Source: Dyella jiangningensis
GTDB lineage: Bacteria; Pseudomonadota; Gammaproteobacteria; Xanthomonadales; Rhodanobacteraceae
Direction of reading: 5' to 3'
Assembly: GCA_000632805.1 (NCBI GenBank)
Contig: CP007444.1
Coordinates: 2,654,772-2,718,771 of the forward strand
Length of the DNA: 64,000 nt
Part shown: positions 1-12,267 of the stretch, in pieces
How positions within the stretch are numbered: position 1 is the first letter of the stretch
Layout of the letters: every line of letters begins with the position of its first letter
The notes under the pieces: generated by a model
Seen by the model: the letters and a program-made list of their open reading frames with translations, nothing else
Told to the model about the DNA's origin: nothing
The model's database searches: none
Translations under genes and position numbers: made by a program

Positions 1-1
1 C

Positions 2-166
2 GTGATCCAACGTGAGAGTGGAACGATGGGCGGCATCAGTCACAGCACTTGCCCCTTGGCGTTGACTGACGGTTCCAAGGGATGGGGCACCACCGATTGC
101 GCCGCCTGCAGGCAACCGGGACCAACGGTAGGCGACTATAAGGTGAAGTTTCCGGGCGCCATGTGA
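2..166 (+). CDS. C-terminal end of an unidentified protein (partial, cut by window edge)
   Basis: An open frame enters from the left edge and stops with TGA at 164-166, giving 54 visible residues. The last part contains a Cys pair (DCAAC) and ends in PGAM. The other two forward frames stop within the first few codons. The end lies 29 bases from the stop of the convergent VOC gene, which fits a real gene end. No family is recognised and the start lies outside the window. A chance open frame in GC-rich DNA remains possible. Confidence 0.35.
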   Translation: MIQRESGTMGGISHSTCPLALTDGSKGWGTTDCAACRQPGPTVGDYKVKFPGAM

Positions 167-195
167 AGGCGATACCGGCAAAGGCGTCGCGGCAA

Positions 196-612
196 TCAGC
201 CGTGCGGCGGCCCCTTCAGTTCCACCATGTTGCCCTGTGGGTCGTACAGGTAGATCGATGGGCCTTCGCCCTTCGCGCCGTAGCGCGAGCCAATCTCGCC
301 GACGCGCACGTCATGGGCTTTCAGATGGCTGACGATGGCCGCTTCGTCATAGTTCTCCACCTGCAGGCACAGGTGATCCATGTTGTGCCCTTCCTTGCCA
401 GGCCCGGTGCCACCCAGCCTGCCGAGCTTGCCGTCCAGCGCGACGAGATCGATCAGCGAGTCGCCGGCCCGCAACTGGACCAGGCCGATCTCGTCCTGCC
501 GACGCTCCTCGCGGCAGCCGAGCACTTCGCAATAGAAGCGCTGCATGGCGGGCAGATCGTGCACGCGCAGCACCACATGGTCGATCCGGGCCAGTTGGAA
601 GGGAGGCGTCAT
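196..612 (-). CDS. VOC (glyoxalase/bleomycin-resistance/dioxygenase) superfamily protein
   Basis: A 138-residue single VOC domain made of two beta-alpha-beta-beta-beta modules. The expected metal-ligand positions are visible: His12 in IDHVVLRV, His80 in NMDHLCLQ and Glu131 in NMVELKG. Members of this superfamily act as lyases, isomerases, dioxygenases or antibiotic-binding proteins, usually as dimers around a divalent metal. The substrate cannot be read from sequence. There is no signal peptide, so it is cytoplasmic. It is transcribed divergently from gcvP, and its neighbours suggest no pathway. Lactoylglutathione lyase-like activity is one possibility only. Confidence 0.85.
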   Translation of the reverse strand: MTPPFQLARIDHVVLRVHDLPAMQRFYCEVLGCREERRQDEIGLVQLRAGDSLIDLVALDGKLGRLGGTGPGKEGHNMDHLCLQVENYDEAAIVSHLKAHDVRVGEIGSRYGAKGEGPSIYLYDPQGNMVELKGPPHG

Positions 613-718
613 GGCGTTAACCGGGTTTGGGGGCGCTCATCTTACCCGGGGTGAGACTCGGACCGCACCGCGACTGAAGCGTCGCCCGGGGAGGGAGGCA
701 AAGCCCGTCCGGGCACCT

Positions 719-724
719 TATAAT
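719..724 (+). promoter_or_regulatory. Predicted -10 box of the gcvP transcript
   Basis: A perfect TATAAT lies 10-15 bases before the first base-paired element of the glycine riboswitch, so transcription would begin close to the aptamer. No good -35 element is visible at the usual distance (AGGCAA at best), so the match rests on the -10 and its position. Confidence 0.5.
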
Positions 725-733
725 CGCCGTTTA

Positions 734-902
734 GCGTGTGGTGGGAGAAGCGGTGCGAACCGCTGCCGAAGGCGCAACGCCCGTAATCGCTCAGGCCCCA
801 TACCATCATCACGCACCAACACTCTGGAGAGACCGGTTGAATCCGGCGCCGAAGGGGCACGAAGCGCAAGCTTCCAAACTCTCAGGCAAAAGGACAGAGG
901 GG
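734..902 (+). ncRNA. Tandem glycine riboswitch
   Basis: Two consecutive aptamers are readable. The first (about 734-796) has GGGAGAAG, then CCGAAGGCGCAA and CTCAGGCC. The second (about 822-902) is close to the textbook pattern: CTCTGGAGAGACC, GCGCCGAAGGGGCACGAAGC, CTCTCAGGCAAAAGGACAGA. A small stem (CGTGC-GGCTT-GCACG, about 909-923) follows and may belong to the expression platform. The RNA lies directly upstream of gcvP, the usual target, and would turn on glycine cleavage when glycine is plentiful. The first aptamer is the more divergent of the two. The identification rests on motif recognition, not a covariance-model score. Confidence 0.88.
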
Positions 903-961
903 CGCTTCACGTGCGGCTTGCACGTCCGGCCGTCATCGGTCATTTCCGGAAGCCCCTGCCA

Positions 962-3853
<2,892 letters not shown>

Positions 3854-3875
3854 GACATCGCGCATAGCCGTGATC

Positions 3876-3906
3876 AAAAAGGGCTCCGTTCGCGGAGCCC
3901 TTTTTT
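3876..3906 (+). terminator. Rho-independent terminator of gcvP
   Basis: GGGCTCCG-TTCG-CGGAGCCC is an 8-bp stem with a TTCG tetraloop, followed by TTTTTT. It starts 23 bases after the gcvP stop. Confidence 0.95.
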
Positions 3907-3942
3907 GTTGTCGACGATAGCGCCCTCTTCCTAGTTCCTTTT

Positions 3943-4023
3943 GTAGGAGCGCACCCAGTGCGCGACCGCAGAGGTTAGGGGCTGTCGCTCCGTAGGCCTT
4001 TGGCGCACTGGGTGCGCTCCTAC
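3943..4023. repeat. REP-like dispersed inverted repeat, copy 1
   Basis: Two perfectly complementary 21-bp arms (3943-3963 and 4003-4023; left arm begins GTAGGAGCGCACCCAGTG) flank a 39-bp centre. Related copies lie at 9604-9684, 28915-28935 (one arm) and in the array at 54954-55445. Such intergenic extragenic palindromes are typical of Xanthomonadales and Pseudomonas genomes. No RAYT transposase is in the window. Confidence 0.85.
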
Positions 4024-4038
4024 AGAAGAGCCAGTGAG

Positions 4039-4050
4039 GACAACGTTGTC
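4039..4050. promoter_or_regulatory. Palindromic operator candidate, distal copy (LacI-family type)
   Basis: The perfect 12-bp palindrome GACAACGTTGTC has a central CG, typical of LacI/GalR-family operators. An identical copy lies exactly 220 bp downstream. The spacing suggests looping by a dimeric or tetrameric repressor. The regulator is not in the window; an N-acetylglucosamine/chitin-responsive LacI-family protein is an inference from the adjacent chitinase. Confidence 0.5.
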
Positions 4051-4258
4051 ACCGAGAGGAAAACGAGCCTTTCAGGCGGCACGCATCACTGATCGCGACG
4101 CACCATCGACTATGCGGCCATTTATCGGTTTACTGTCGGGTTTATCGCTGCAAAGCAGCAGATTACTGCTGCATCGCGGGACATAACCAGACGTCCATAA
4201 GGCCGTGCTGCTTAGCTCGATTTCACGGCACGCGTCACAGTTCCTCCGAGTCATTAAG

Positions 4259-4270
4259 GACAACGTTGTC
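4259..4270. promoter_or_regulatory. Palindromic operator candidate, proximal copy
   Basis: The second perfect GACAACGTTGTC lies 155 bp before the chitinase start codon. It is extended on one side to GTCATT, which resembles known sugar-repressor operators. Confidence 0.5.
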
Positions 4271-4425
4271 ATTCCGGGGACACAGACGACATCGCTCCAG
4301 CATGGCGCTCGCCATGCATGGATACGGACATCTAAACGATCGCACCCGGTTGGCCGGCGGGAAACGGCCAGTCGCCGCAACAGCTCCATCCTGGCATTGC
4401 ACTTTTCACCCAAGGAGAAACCCTT

Positions 4426-5982
4426 ATGCGTGTAAAGCAATCGGTGATGTGGTTTCGCACGGCCCTCCACGCGCTCGGCAGCACCGCCGGCGGCGTGATG
4501 GCCATGAGCCTGATGACGATGGCGCCCGTGCAGACGGCACAGGCGCAGACCACGCCCGCCTGCGCGGCGGCATGGAGCGCCAGCACCGCGTACAACGGTG
4601 GCGCCGTGGTCAGCGAGAACGGTACCAATTACGTCGCCAACTGGTGGACGCAAGGTAACGACCCGGCGACCAACAACGGCGCCAGCGGCTCCGGTCAGCC
4701 TTGGACTTCGCAGGGCGCGTGCGGCGGCTCCGGTTCCGGTGGAGGAACGGGTGGCGGTGGTGGCACGGGCACCGGGGGCACCTGCGCAGCCGCGTGGGTA
4801 TCGAGCCAGGTCTATACCGGTGGTCAGCTCGCCAGCGAAAACGGCATCAATTACGTCGCCAACTGGTGGACCCAGGGCAATGATCCGGCGACGAACAACG
4901 GTCCCACCGGCTCGGCGCAGCCATGGACATCGCAGGGCGCTTGCACGGGCAGCAGCGGTGGCGGCACGGGTGGCGGTGGCACCGGGGGCGGCGGTACGGG
5001 CGGCGGCGGCACGACCAACCCGCCCGGCACTGGTGCCAACCTGTTGTTCAGTCCCTACAAGGACATCACGGTCAATCTCAACTGGAACACCAACGTGATG
5101 CAGACGGCGACGGCCACCGGTTCGCCGATTCCGGTCGTCGGCAGCGGCAGCCTGAAATCAAACTACGTCACCAACCTCAGCGCGATCACCCTCGCCTTCG
5201 CCACCGGCGAATGCGGCAGCGAGAACTGGGGCGGCGTGGCCGGCGCCAGTTTCGCCAGCGCCAACATCAGCGCACTTTCCAATGCCGGCCTGCCCTACGT
5301 GGTGTCCACCGGCGGCCAGGCGGGCACGTTCACCTGCGGCAGCACGGCGAACTTCGCGACGTTCCTTTCGCGCTACATGTCGTCGCAGATGGTGGGCGTC
5401 GACTTCGATATCGAAGGCGGCCAGTCGCAGCAGACCATCAACAACCTCGTCGCCGCGGCGGTGTACGGCCAGTCGCTGTATCCCAACCTGCGCTTCTCGT
5501 TCACGCTGGCCACACTGGGCGCGTCGGACGGGAGCTACGGTGGCGTGAACAGCCTGGGCGACATGGTGATCAGGGCCATCAAGGCGTCGTCGCTCACCAA
5601 CTACACCATCAACCTGATGGTCATGGATTTCGGCGGACCGAGCGCCGGCGTGTGCGTGGTATCCGGCGGCGTGTGCGACATGGGACAGTCGGCCATCCAG
5701 GCCGTGACCAACCTGCAGCACACCTATGGCATTCCCGCCAGCAAGATCGAGCTCACCCCGATGATCGGCGTCAACGACGTATCGAGTGAGAACTTCTCGG
5801 TAGCCAACACCGACACCATCACCAGCTACGCGATAAACAACGGCCTCGCCGGCCTGCATTTCTGGTCGCTCGATCGCGACAACCCGTGCAACCAGACCAC
5901 CGCTTCGCCGACCTGCAACTCGGTGCCATCCAGCACGAACCTGCAGTTCACCAAGCGGTTCCTGAGTGACCTTGGCAGATAA
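4426..5982 (+). CDS. Secreted chitinase, two CBM5/12 domains plus GH18 catalytic domain
   Basis: A 518-residue protein with a long signal peptide ending near AQAQ (about residues 1-40). Two near-identical chitin-binding type-3 (CBM5/12) modules follow at about 45-100 and 120-175; each starts CAAAW and ends QPWTSQGAC, with YVANWWTQGNDPATNNG inside. Gly/Ser/Thr-rich linkers separate them. The GH18 catalytic domain runs from about 205 to 518, with the DxxDxDxE signature ending in VDFDIEGG (Asp326, Asp328, catalytic Glu330). The enzyme should hydrolyse chitin outside the cell. The ATG is chosen from the AAGGAG at 4412-4417. Paired palindromes upstream suggest repression by a sugar-responsive regulator. 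It stands alone, with no chitobiose transport genes nearby. Confidence 0.95.
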   Translation: MRVKQSVMWFRTALHALGSTAGGVMAMSLMTMAPVQTAQAQTTPACAAAWSASTAYNGGAVVSENGTNYVANWWTQGNDPATNNGASGSGQPWTSQGACGGSGSGGGTGGGGGTGTGGTCAAAWVSSQVYTGGQLASENGINYVANWWTQGNDPATNNGPTGSAQPWTSQGACTGSSGGGTGGGGTGGGGTGGGGTTNPPGTGANLLFSPYKDITVNLNWNTNVMQTATATGSPIPVVGSGSLKSNYVTNLSAITLAFATGECGSENWGGVAGASFASANISALSNAGLPYVVSTGGQAGTFTCGSTANFATFLSRYMSSQMVGVDFDIEGGQSQQTINNLVAAAVYGQSLYPNLRFSFTLATLGASDGSYGGVNSLGDMVIRAIKASSLTNYTINLMVMDFGGPSAGVCVVSGGVCDMGQSAIQAVTNLQHTYGIPASKIELTPMIGVNDVSSENFSVANTDTITSYAINNGLAGLHFWSLDRDNPCNQTTASPTCNSVPSSTNLQFTKRFLSDLGR

Positions 5983-5994
5983 GACGAACGCGTC

Positions 5995-6020
5995 GCGGGC
6001 CGGCGCCCATGCCGGCCCGC
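5995..6020. terminator. Strong hairpin between convergent genes
   Basis: A perfect 10-bp GC stem, GCGGGCCGGC-GCCCAT-GCCGGCCCGC, starts 12 bases after the chitinase stop and ends 19 bases from the stop of the convergent gene at 6040. There is no T-tract on either strand, so it may stabilise 3' ends or assist termination rather than act as a classic terminator. Confidence 0.5.
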
Positions 6021-6039
6021 GGATGCAGGAATTCGCACC

Positions 6040-6687
6040 TCAGCGACGGCGATCCTTGCCGAGCGGTGTACCCGGCGACGGATCGCGACTACCGGCCTCG
6101 CTTTTCGGAGATGCCGCCGTACCTTCCTGCATCTTGCGTTGGGCGACCTTCTGCGCGCGATCGACGGCCGTACCACCACTTTGATAAGTGGAGCCTTGCC
6201 CGGCGCCACCGCCGCCCGAGCGCTCGATCACTTCGTTTTCCGTTTCGCGGCCATGATGCGGCCTCGCATCGCCCATACCGCTGACGCTGCCTTGCCCGCC
6301 TTCTGTCGACGTGGATGCGGCGTAGGTACCGATGTCGTCCGTAGGCGGCCGATCGGTCATGTCGCGACTACCGATATTGATGTCCGTGCCCTGTCCGCTG
6401 TCGGGCATCGTGTTGGCGGCTTGCCAAGGCTCGAGATCGCCGGGTTCGGACACCGTGTTCGCGGCCACGTGCGCACCATCGTCGCCGGTGAATCCGGTAT
6501 TCAACTCATCGCCACCTTCATCCAGCGACTGTCCCGGCACCTGCGTGGCGAGATGTCCGCCCTGTCCACCTGAAGCGGGATCGACGTTGCTGCGCGCTTC
6601 TTCCACTTCGTTTCGGCCGATGCCGCCCTGACTCTGCACGTTCTCGCCTGCGGTCTTGCTCGAGTGTGGCTGCTTGGCTTGCTTCAT
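6040..6687 (-). CDS. Hypothetical polar, probably disordered protein
   Basis: 215 residues, rich in Gly, Ser, Thr, Asp, Glu and Gln, with no Cys, no signal peptide and no membrane segment. It looks intrinsically disordered throughout, with a basic end (GTPLGKDRRR). The ATG at 6687 is preceded by CGGAGAAG at a good distance, which favours it over longer in-frame starts that run through a terminator-like palindrome. No family or function is recognised. Composition recalls small stress-induced hydrophilic proteins, but that is only a resemblance. It lies downstream of the M1 peptidase gene, separated by a terminator, and so is probably transcribed from its own promoter. Confidence 0.7.
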   Translation of the reverse strand: MKQAKQPHSSKTAGENVQSQGGIGRNEVEEARSNVDPASGGQGGHLATQVPGQSLDEGGDELNTGFTGDDGAHVAANTVSEPGDLEPWQAANTMPDSGQGTDINIGSRDMTDRPPTDDIGTYAASTSTEGGQGSVSGMGDARPHHGRETENEVIERSGGGGAGQGSTYQSGGTAVDRAQKVAQRKMQEGTAASPKSEAGSRDPSPGTPLGKDRRR

Positions 6688-6772
6688 GATGCTTCTCCGA
6701 AGTTCGCCTGCAGTCTCGACCGCCGCCGGTTGCCTTGCTGTTGCCGCACTGTCGATGAGTTGGCTCACGCGC

Positions 6773-6800
6773 AAAAAAAAGGCCCAGCATGGCTGGGCCT
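6773..6800 (-). terminator. Rho-independent terminator of the M1 aminopeptidase gene
   Basis: On the minus strand, GGCCCAGC-CAT-GCTGGGCC is followed by eight T. It lies 27 bases after the stop codon of the gene at 6827. Confidence 0.92.
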
Positions 6801-6826
6801 CAAGAAGCGCTTGCAATGGCGATGGC

Positions 6827-9475
6827 TTAGCCGCCGTTCTTCGCGAGCCACGCATCTACCGACGGCAGGCGTTCGTTGCGCACCATCATGCGGTACTTGA
6901 TGTTAGCCACGGCCGTCTCGGCATCGCGACGCGAGCTTGGCGCCAGGTACTTGGTCGCATAGGCGTTGATCTTGTCGATCATGGCCTGGTCGAACGCGCT
7001 GCTGCCGAGCGCCGGGTAATAGCGGCTGCGCGAGCTGCCGTCCACCACCTTGTCCACTTGTTCGCGATGTGCGATGGCGAAGTCGAACGCCAGTTCCGGA
7101 TGCAGACGCGACACGATGCGAATCATGCCGGCGCTATTGGTGGCGCCAGGCTCATCGGTCAAGGCGAGGTCGAGCGCTCGCTTGGCGAGCGCTTCGTCTT
7201 CCACCGAAGCGAGCTGCGCGTACAGGCGATCCTTCACCAGCGGCGTCGTCTCTGCCTTCGCCGCGGCATGCATCTTGTCCCAGGTGGCGGCGTCGGCATG
7301 AGCAGCCACGACCGCCAGGATGGTCTTGCGCAATTCCGCCGGCACGGCCTTCGGATCGGTGGCCTGCGCCGCATAACGACGACGTGCCTCGTCGATGACG
7401 GTGCTGTCGCCGAGGCTGGACAGAGTGTTGATCAAGTGGCTGCGCAGGATCGTGGTCGGCACGCTCTCGTTCGGCTTGGCTGCCCAACCTACGCGCGCGA
7501 ACACCGGTGACAAGCGTTTGATCGCGTACGCGCGGAACGTCGCCTGGCGCTTGGCATCGCCGCGGTAGTAGTCGTTGAGCGCTGAGAAACTGCCGGCCAC
7601 TTCGTCCCATATCTGCGGATCGGCATCGACCGGCGTGGCTTTCGCCAGATCCAAGAAATCCGCCACCGGCTGCAGGCCGGCCATGCTCAGCGCCCAGGTA
7701 TCGCTCATCACGCCGAGCTGGTCGATCGGTTCGAGCTTGGTGAAGCTCTCCTTGATCGCCGTGACCTGCGCCGGCGCGTACAGCGTGCGGTAGTAGCCGC
7801 TCTGCCCGGCGTTTACCAGCACCGGACCGCAGCCCGGCACCGCCAGCGTGGCTTCGCCATCGACCAGCGTATGCACCGGCTTGCCACCGATGCTCTGCGC
7901 CGTCACCGGCACATGCCAGCGCAACGGCTTCTTGCCCGGGCGATCCTTGGTGAACTCGCCCTGCGTGAGCTTGAGCGTCACCGCGTTGTTGGCGCATGCG
8001 CCGGCTTCCACGCGAATCAGCGGAATGCCCGGCTGCAGCGTGAATTCGTGCGCGATGGTGGTGACCTGCTTGCCCGGCACGACGGCATCCATGGCATGCC
8101 ACAGATCGTCGGACACCGTGTTGCCGTAGGCATGCGCCTTGATGTAGTTGCGCACGCCGGTGCGCCAGTTGTCGGCGCCCACGTAGTTTTCCAGCATGCG
8201 AATCACCGACTCGCCCTTGGAATAGGTGATCGAGTCGAACGCCTGGCTGGCCTGCTCCACCGTGTCGATGCGCTGCACGACCGGATGCGTGGTGACCACG
8301 GCGTCGCGCGACATGGCGCCTTCACGGGTGCCGACCGCATCGAGCTTGGTGTTCCACTCCGGGTGCAGGCGATCGGTGGTGCGCGAAGCCATCCACGAGG
8401 CGAAGCCTTCGTTGAGCCACAGGTCATCCCACCAGCGCATGGTCACCAGATCACCAAACCACTGGTGCGCCATCTCGTGCGCGGCGGTGCCGAACACGTT
8501 CTGCTTGTCCTGCAGCGTGGAGAAGGACGGATCGAGCAGCAAGGCGTATTCGAAGGTGTAGATCGCGCCCCAGTTCTCCATCGCCGAGAAGAACTGGCTG
8601 CTGCCCGGTGAGGCGACGTTGTCGAGCTTGGGCAGCGGATACGGCACGCCGAAGTAATCGTTGTATTCCTTCAGCACCGCCTTGCCCGATTCCAACGTGA
8701 AGGCGCCCTGCGCGCTCAAACCCTTCTGCGTCACCACGCCGATCTCGACGCCTTCGGAGGTCGTGGTGATGCGATCGAACTCGCCCATGCCGAAGAACAA
8801 CAGGTAGGTCGACATCTTCGGCGACGTCTTGAACGTGATGTGCGAGAGGCCGTTGCCAGCGTCGGTCTTCGAGGCAACCGGCATGTTGCTCACCGCCATG
8901 TCGCCGGCGGGGACGGTCACATCGAGGTCGAACGTGGCCTTGTAGTTCGGCTCATCCCACGACGGGATGAAGCGGCGCGCATCGGAATTTTCGAACTGGG
9001 TGTACAGCGCACGCTTCTTGCCGGCTTTGGTGTCGTAATCGATAGCGAACAGGCCGTTGGCCTGCGTGCCGATCTTGCCGGCGTAGCTCATCGACAGCTG
9101 GTACTTGCCCTTGGCGATGGGCTTGTCGAAGGTGAAGGTCGCGGTCTGCGCATCGTTGTCAGTGCTCACTTTCGGCACCAGCGCGGACGCGCCCTTGCCT
9201 GCCGCGAGCTCCACCTTGCTGAAGCTCATGTCGATGGCATTGAGCGTGATGACGTTGGTCGGCGCGAGCACTTCCACATCCACCATCACCTTGCCGTCGA
9301 ACGTCAGCGTGGATGCGTGCGGCGTGATCGACACGGCGTAGTGCGAAGGACGCACGGCGCGAGGAAGCTGGGTGGTGGTCTGCGCCGCGGGCGCGGCATC
9401 GGCCGCCAGCGAGTCACCGGTGAAAGTCACGCCAGCCAATGCGAGCGCAATGGCGGAAACCAGGCGAGTACGCAT
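6827..9475 (-). CDS. Exported M1-family zinc aminopeptidase
   Basis: An 882-residue gluzincin with a signal peptide (MRTRLVSAIALALAGV to about residue 25), so it is periplasmic or secreted. The zinc site HEMAHQWFGDL gives His333, Glu334 and His337, with the third ligand Glu356 in NEGFASW. The exopeptidase motif appears as SAMENWG, where GAMEN is usual. The C-terminal half is the ERAP1-like helical domain. It removes N-terminal residues from peptides and likely works with the S46 dipeptidyl-peptidase at 17.4 kb in peptide feeding. The ATG at 9475 follows GAGGGG and starts the signal peptide. The longer in-frame start lacks one. It appears monocistronic. Confidence 0.95.
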   Translation of the reverse strand: MRTRLVSAIALALAGVTFTGDSLAADAAPAAQTTTQLPRAVRPSHYAVSITPHASTLTFDGKVMVDVEVLAPTNVITLNAIDMSFSKVELAAGKGASALVPKVSTDNDAQTATFTFDKPIAKGKYQLSMSYAGKIGTQANGLFAIDYDTKAGKKRALYTQFENSDARRFIPSWDEPNYKATFDLDVTVPAGDMAVSNMPVASKTDAGNGLSHITFKTSPKMSTYLLFFGMGEFDRITTTSEGVEIGVVTQKGLSAQGAFTLESGKAVLKEYNDYFGVPYPLPKLDNVASPGSSQFFSAMENWGAIYTFEYALLLDPSFSTLQDKQNVFGTAAHEMAHQWFGDLVTMRWWDDLWLNEGFASWMASRTTDRLHPEWNTKLDAVGTREGAMSRDAVVTTHPVVQRIDTVEQASQAFDSITYSKGESVIRMLENYVGADNWRTGVRNYIKAHAYGNTVSDDLWHAMDAVVPGKQVTTIAHEFTLQPGIPLIRVEAGACANNAVTLKLTQGEFTKDRPGKKPLRWHVPVTAQSIGGKPVHTLVDGEATLAVPGCGPVLVNAGQSGYYRTLYAPAQVTAIKESFTKLEPIDQLGVMSDTWALSMAGLQPVADFLDLAKATPVDADPQIWDEVAGSFSALNDYYRGDAKRQATFRAYAIKRLSPVFARVGWAAKPNESVPTTILRSHLINTLSSLGDSTVIDEARRRYAAQATDPKAVPAELRKTILAVVAAHADAATWDKMHAAAKAETTPLVKDRLYAQLASVEDEALAKRALDLALTDEPGATNSAGMIRIVSRLHPELAFDFAIAHREQVDKVVDGSSRSRYYPALGSSAFDQAMIDKINAYATKYLAPSSRRDAETAVANIKYRMMVRNERLPSVDAWLAKNGG

Positions 9476-9603
9476 GTATATCCCCTCGTAGGTGGGCCAA
9501 GCGAGCGGCCCGGAAATGGTGCAAAACAGGTCGATGGTGCGATATGTGGGCACCAACCAACATGGCCGGAAGTCATGGTGGGTTGAGACGCGCCTCTTCT
9601 TAC

Positions 9604-9684
9604 GTAGGAGCGCACCCAGTGCACGACCGCAGAGTCACGACGTCACTGCTTCGCGGGCTTTTCGCGCACCGGGTGCGCTCCTGC
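9604..9684. repeat. REP-like dispersed inverted repeat, copy 2
   Basis: The left arm begins GTAGGAGCGCACCCAGTGC and the right arm ends GGGTGCGCTCCTGC. Same family as 3943-4023, with a few mismatches between the arms. It lies between the M1 peptidase promoter region and the purA terminator. Confidence 0.8.
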
Positions 9685-9705
9685 AAAAGCGTGTACGTCG
9701 CGCAG

Positions 9706-9735
9706 CAAAAAGCCCCGCAATGCGGGGCTTTTTGG
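9706..9735 (-). terminator. Terminator of the hfq-purA operon
   Basis: AGCCCCGCA-TTG-CGGGGCT with A-tracts on one side and T-tracts on the other, 24 bases after the purA stop. It is symmetrical and could work in both directions. Confidence 0.88.
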
Positions 9736-9758
9736 GGTCTGGCCGCAAGTTCGCTCGA

Positions 9759-11129
<1,371 letters not shown>

Positions 11130-11198
11130 TCACCTCGCCGCAACAACCACGCCCTGCATGTTCACGATGGTTTTGAACGGCCCATCCGCCGCATCACA

Positions 11199-11387
11199 TC
11201 AGTGCATCAACTGCAGCGCGACCAGCCCGATGCCAATGGCCACCGCACCGAACACGCGCAGCGTGCGCGGGCTCAGCTTCACCGCCTCGCGCATGGTGGC
11301 TTGCCAACTGCGCGGCGCAGCGAACAACACCAGCCCTTCGATCACCAGCACCAGGCACAGCGCCGCCAGCAGTTCACGCGACATCAC
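11199..11387 (-). CDS. DUF2065 (YjeT-like) small membrane protein
   Basis: A 62-residue protein with two hydrophobic segments (about 6-23 and 44-60) around a short basic loop. Both its composition and its position between hflC and purA match the YjeT/DUF2065 family. The function is unknown. It begins with GTG at 11387 or the adjacent ATG at 11384, only 10 bases after the hflC stop, so it is translated from the same mRNA. Confidence 0.88.
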   Translation of the reverse strand: MMSRELLAALCLVLVIEGLVLFAAPRSWQATMREAVKLSPRTLRVFGAVAIGIGLVALQLMH

Positions 11388-11397
11388 CGGCTGCCAC

Positions 11398-12267
11398 TCA
11401 GTGCCTGGACGACGTGCCGTCGTTGAAATACTTCAGGAACTCCGAATCCGGCTTCAGCACCAGCACGCCCTTGCCGTCCTGGAACGACTTACGGTACGCC
11501 GCCAGGCTTCGATAAAACGCGAAGAACTCGGGATCCTGCCCGTAGGCCTGCGCATAGATGGCGGCCGCCTGGGCGTCGCCTTCGCCGCGCACCTTGGCGG
11601 CATCGCGCTCAGCCTCGGCCTTGATGATCTGGGCCTGGCGATCGGCGTCGGCCTTGATCGTCTCGGCCGCCTGCTGGCCGGTGTAGCGCAGCTCGTTGGC
11701 GAGCTGGGCGCGCTCGGCGCGCATGCGCTTGTACACCGACTCGCTCACTTCGTCCGGAAGGTCGATGCGCTTGATGCGCACGTCGACCACGGCGATGCCG
11801 AGGTTCTTGCGCGCGGCCACATCGGTCTGCTTGCGCACGCGTTCGGTGACGTCCTTGCGGCCGGCCGAGACCAGTTCCTGCAGGGTGCGGCCGTTGAACT
11901 CGAAACGCAGCGCATCCTTCACGATGGGCGTGAGGCGGTTGGCCGCCTGCAACTCGTCGCCGGCGGTGGCGCGGTAATAGGCAGCGTTGTCGGCAATGCG
12001 CCACTTCACGTAGAAGTCGACGTTGACGCTCTTCTTCTCGGAGGTGAAGTAACGCTCCGGTTGCGCCTCCAACGTGAGGATGCGGTTGTCGAAGGTCATC
12101 ACCTGCTGCACGAACGGCATCTTCACGTGCAGGCCCGGCGCGTCGCCCGTGCGCACGATGCGGCCGAACTGCAGCACCAGGGCGGTCTGCCCTTCATGCA
12201 CCACGAACAGGCTGTTGAAGCCGAGCAGCACCAGCAGCACGGCAATGATGGCGGAAGCAAACTTCAT
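11398..12267 (-). CDS. hflC: HflC, SPFH-domain partner of the FtsH protease
   Basis: A 289-residue protein with an N-terminal membrane anchor (about 5-20) followed by a periplasmic SPFH/band-7 domain. A long Ala/Glu/Arg coiled region (RAERAQLANELRYTGQQAAE) and a C-terminal hydrophilic tail come after it. With HflK it forms the cage around FtsH that modulates degradation of membrane proteins. Its ATG overlaps the hflK stop as ATGA, indicating translational coupling. The longer in-frame extension upstream lies within hflK and is ruled out by the overlap. Confidence 0.96.
   Translation of the reverse strand: MKFASAIIAVLLVLLGFNSLFVVHEGQTALVLQFGRIVRTGDAPGLHVKMPFVQQVMTFDNRILTLEAQPERYFTSEKKSVNVDFYVKWRIADNAAYYRATAGDELQAANRLTPIVKDALRFEFNGRTLQELVSAGRKDVTERVRKQTDVAARKNLGIAVVDVRIKRIDLPDEVSESVYKRMRAERAQLANELRYTGQQAAETIKADADRQAQIIKAEAERDAAKVRGEGDAQAAAIYAQAYGQDPEFFAFYRSLAAYRKSFQDGKGVLVLKPDSEFLKYFNDGTSSRH

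Larger units (their letters stand above)
4024..4425 (+). other. Upstream regulatory region of the chitinase gene
   Basis: This 400-base stretch without a gene holds two copies of the palindrome GACAACGTTGTC (4039-4050 and 4259-4270) and a 7-bp inverted repeat, GCAGCAG-ATTA-CTGCTGC, at 4155-4172. A clear Shine-Dalgarno sequence (AAGGAG) sits just before the chitinase ATG. No confident -35/-10 pair was found. Confidence 0.6.
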
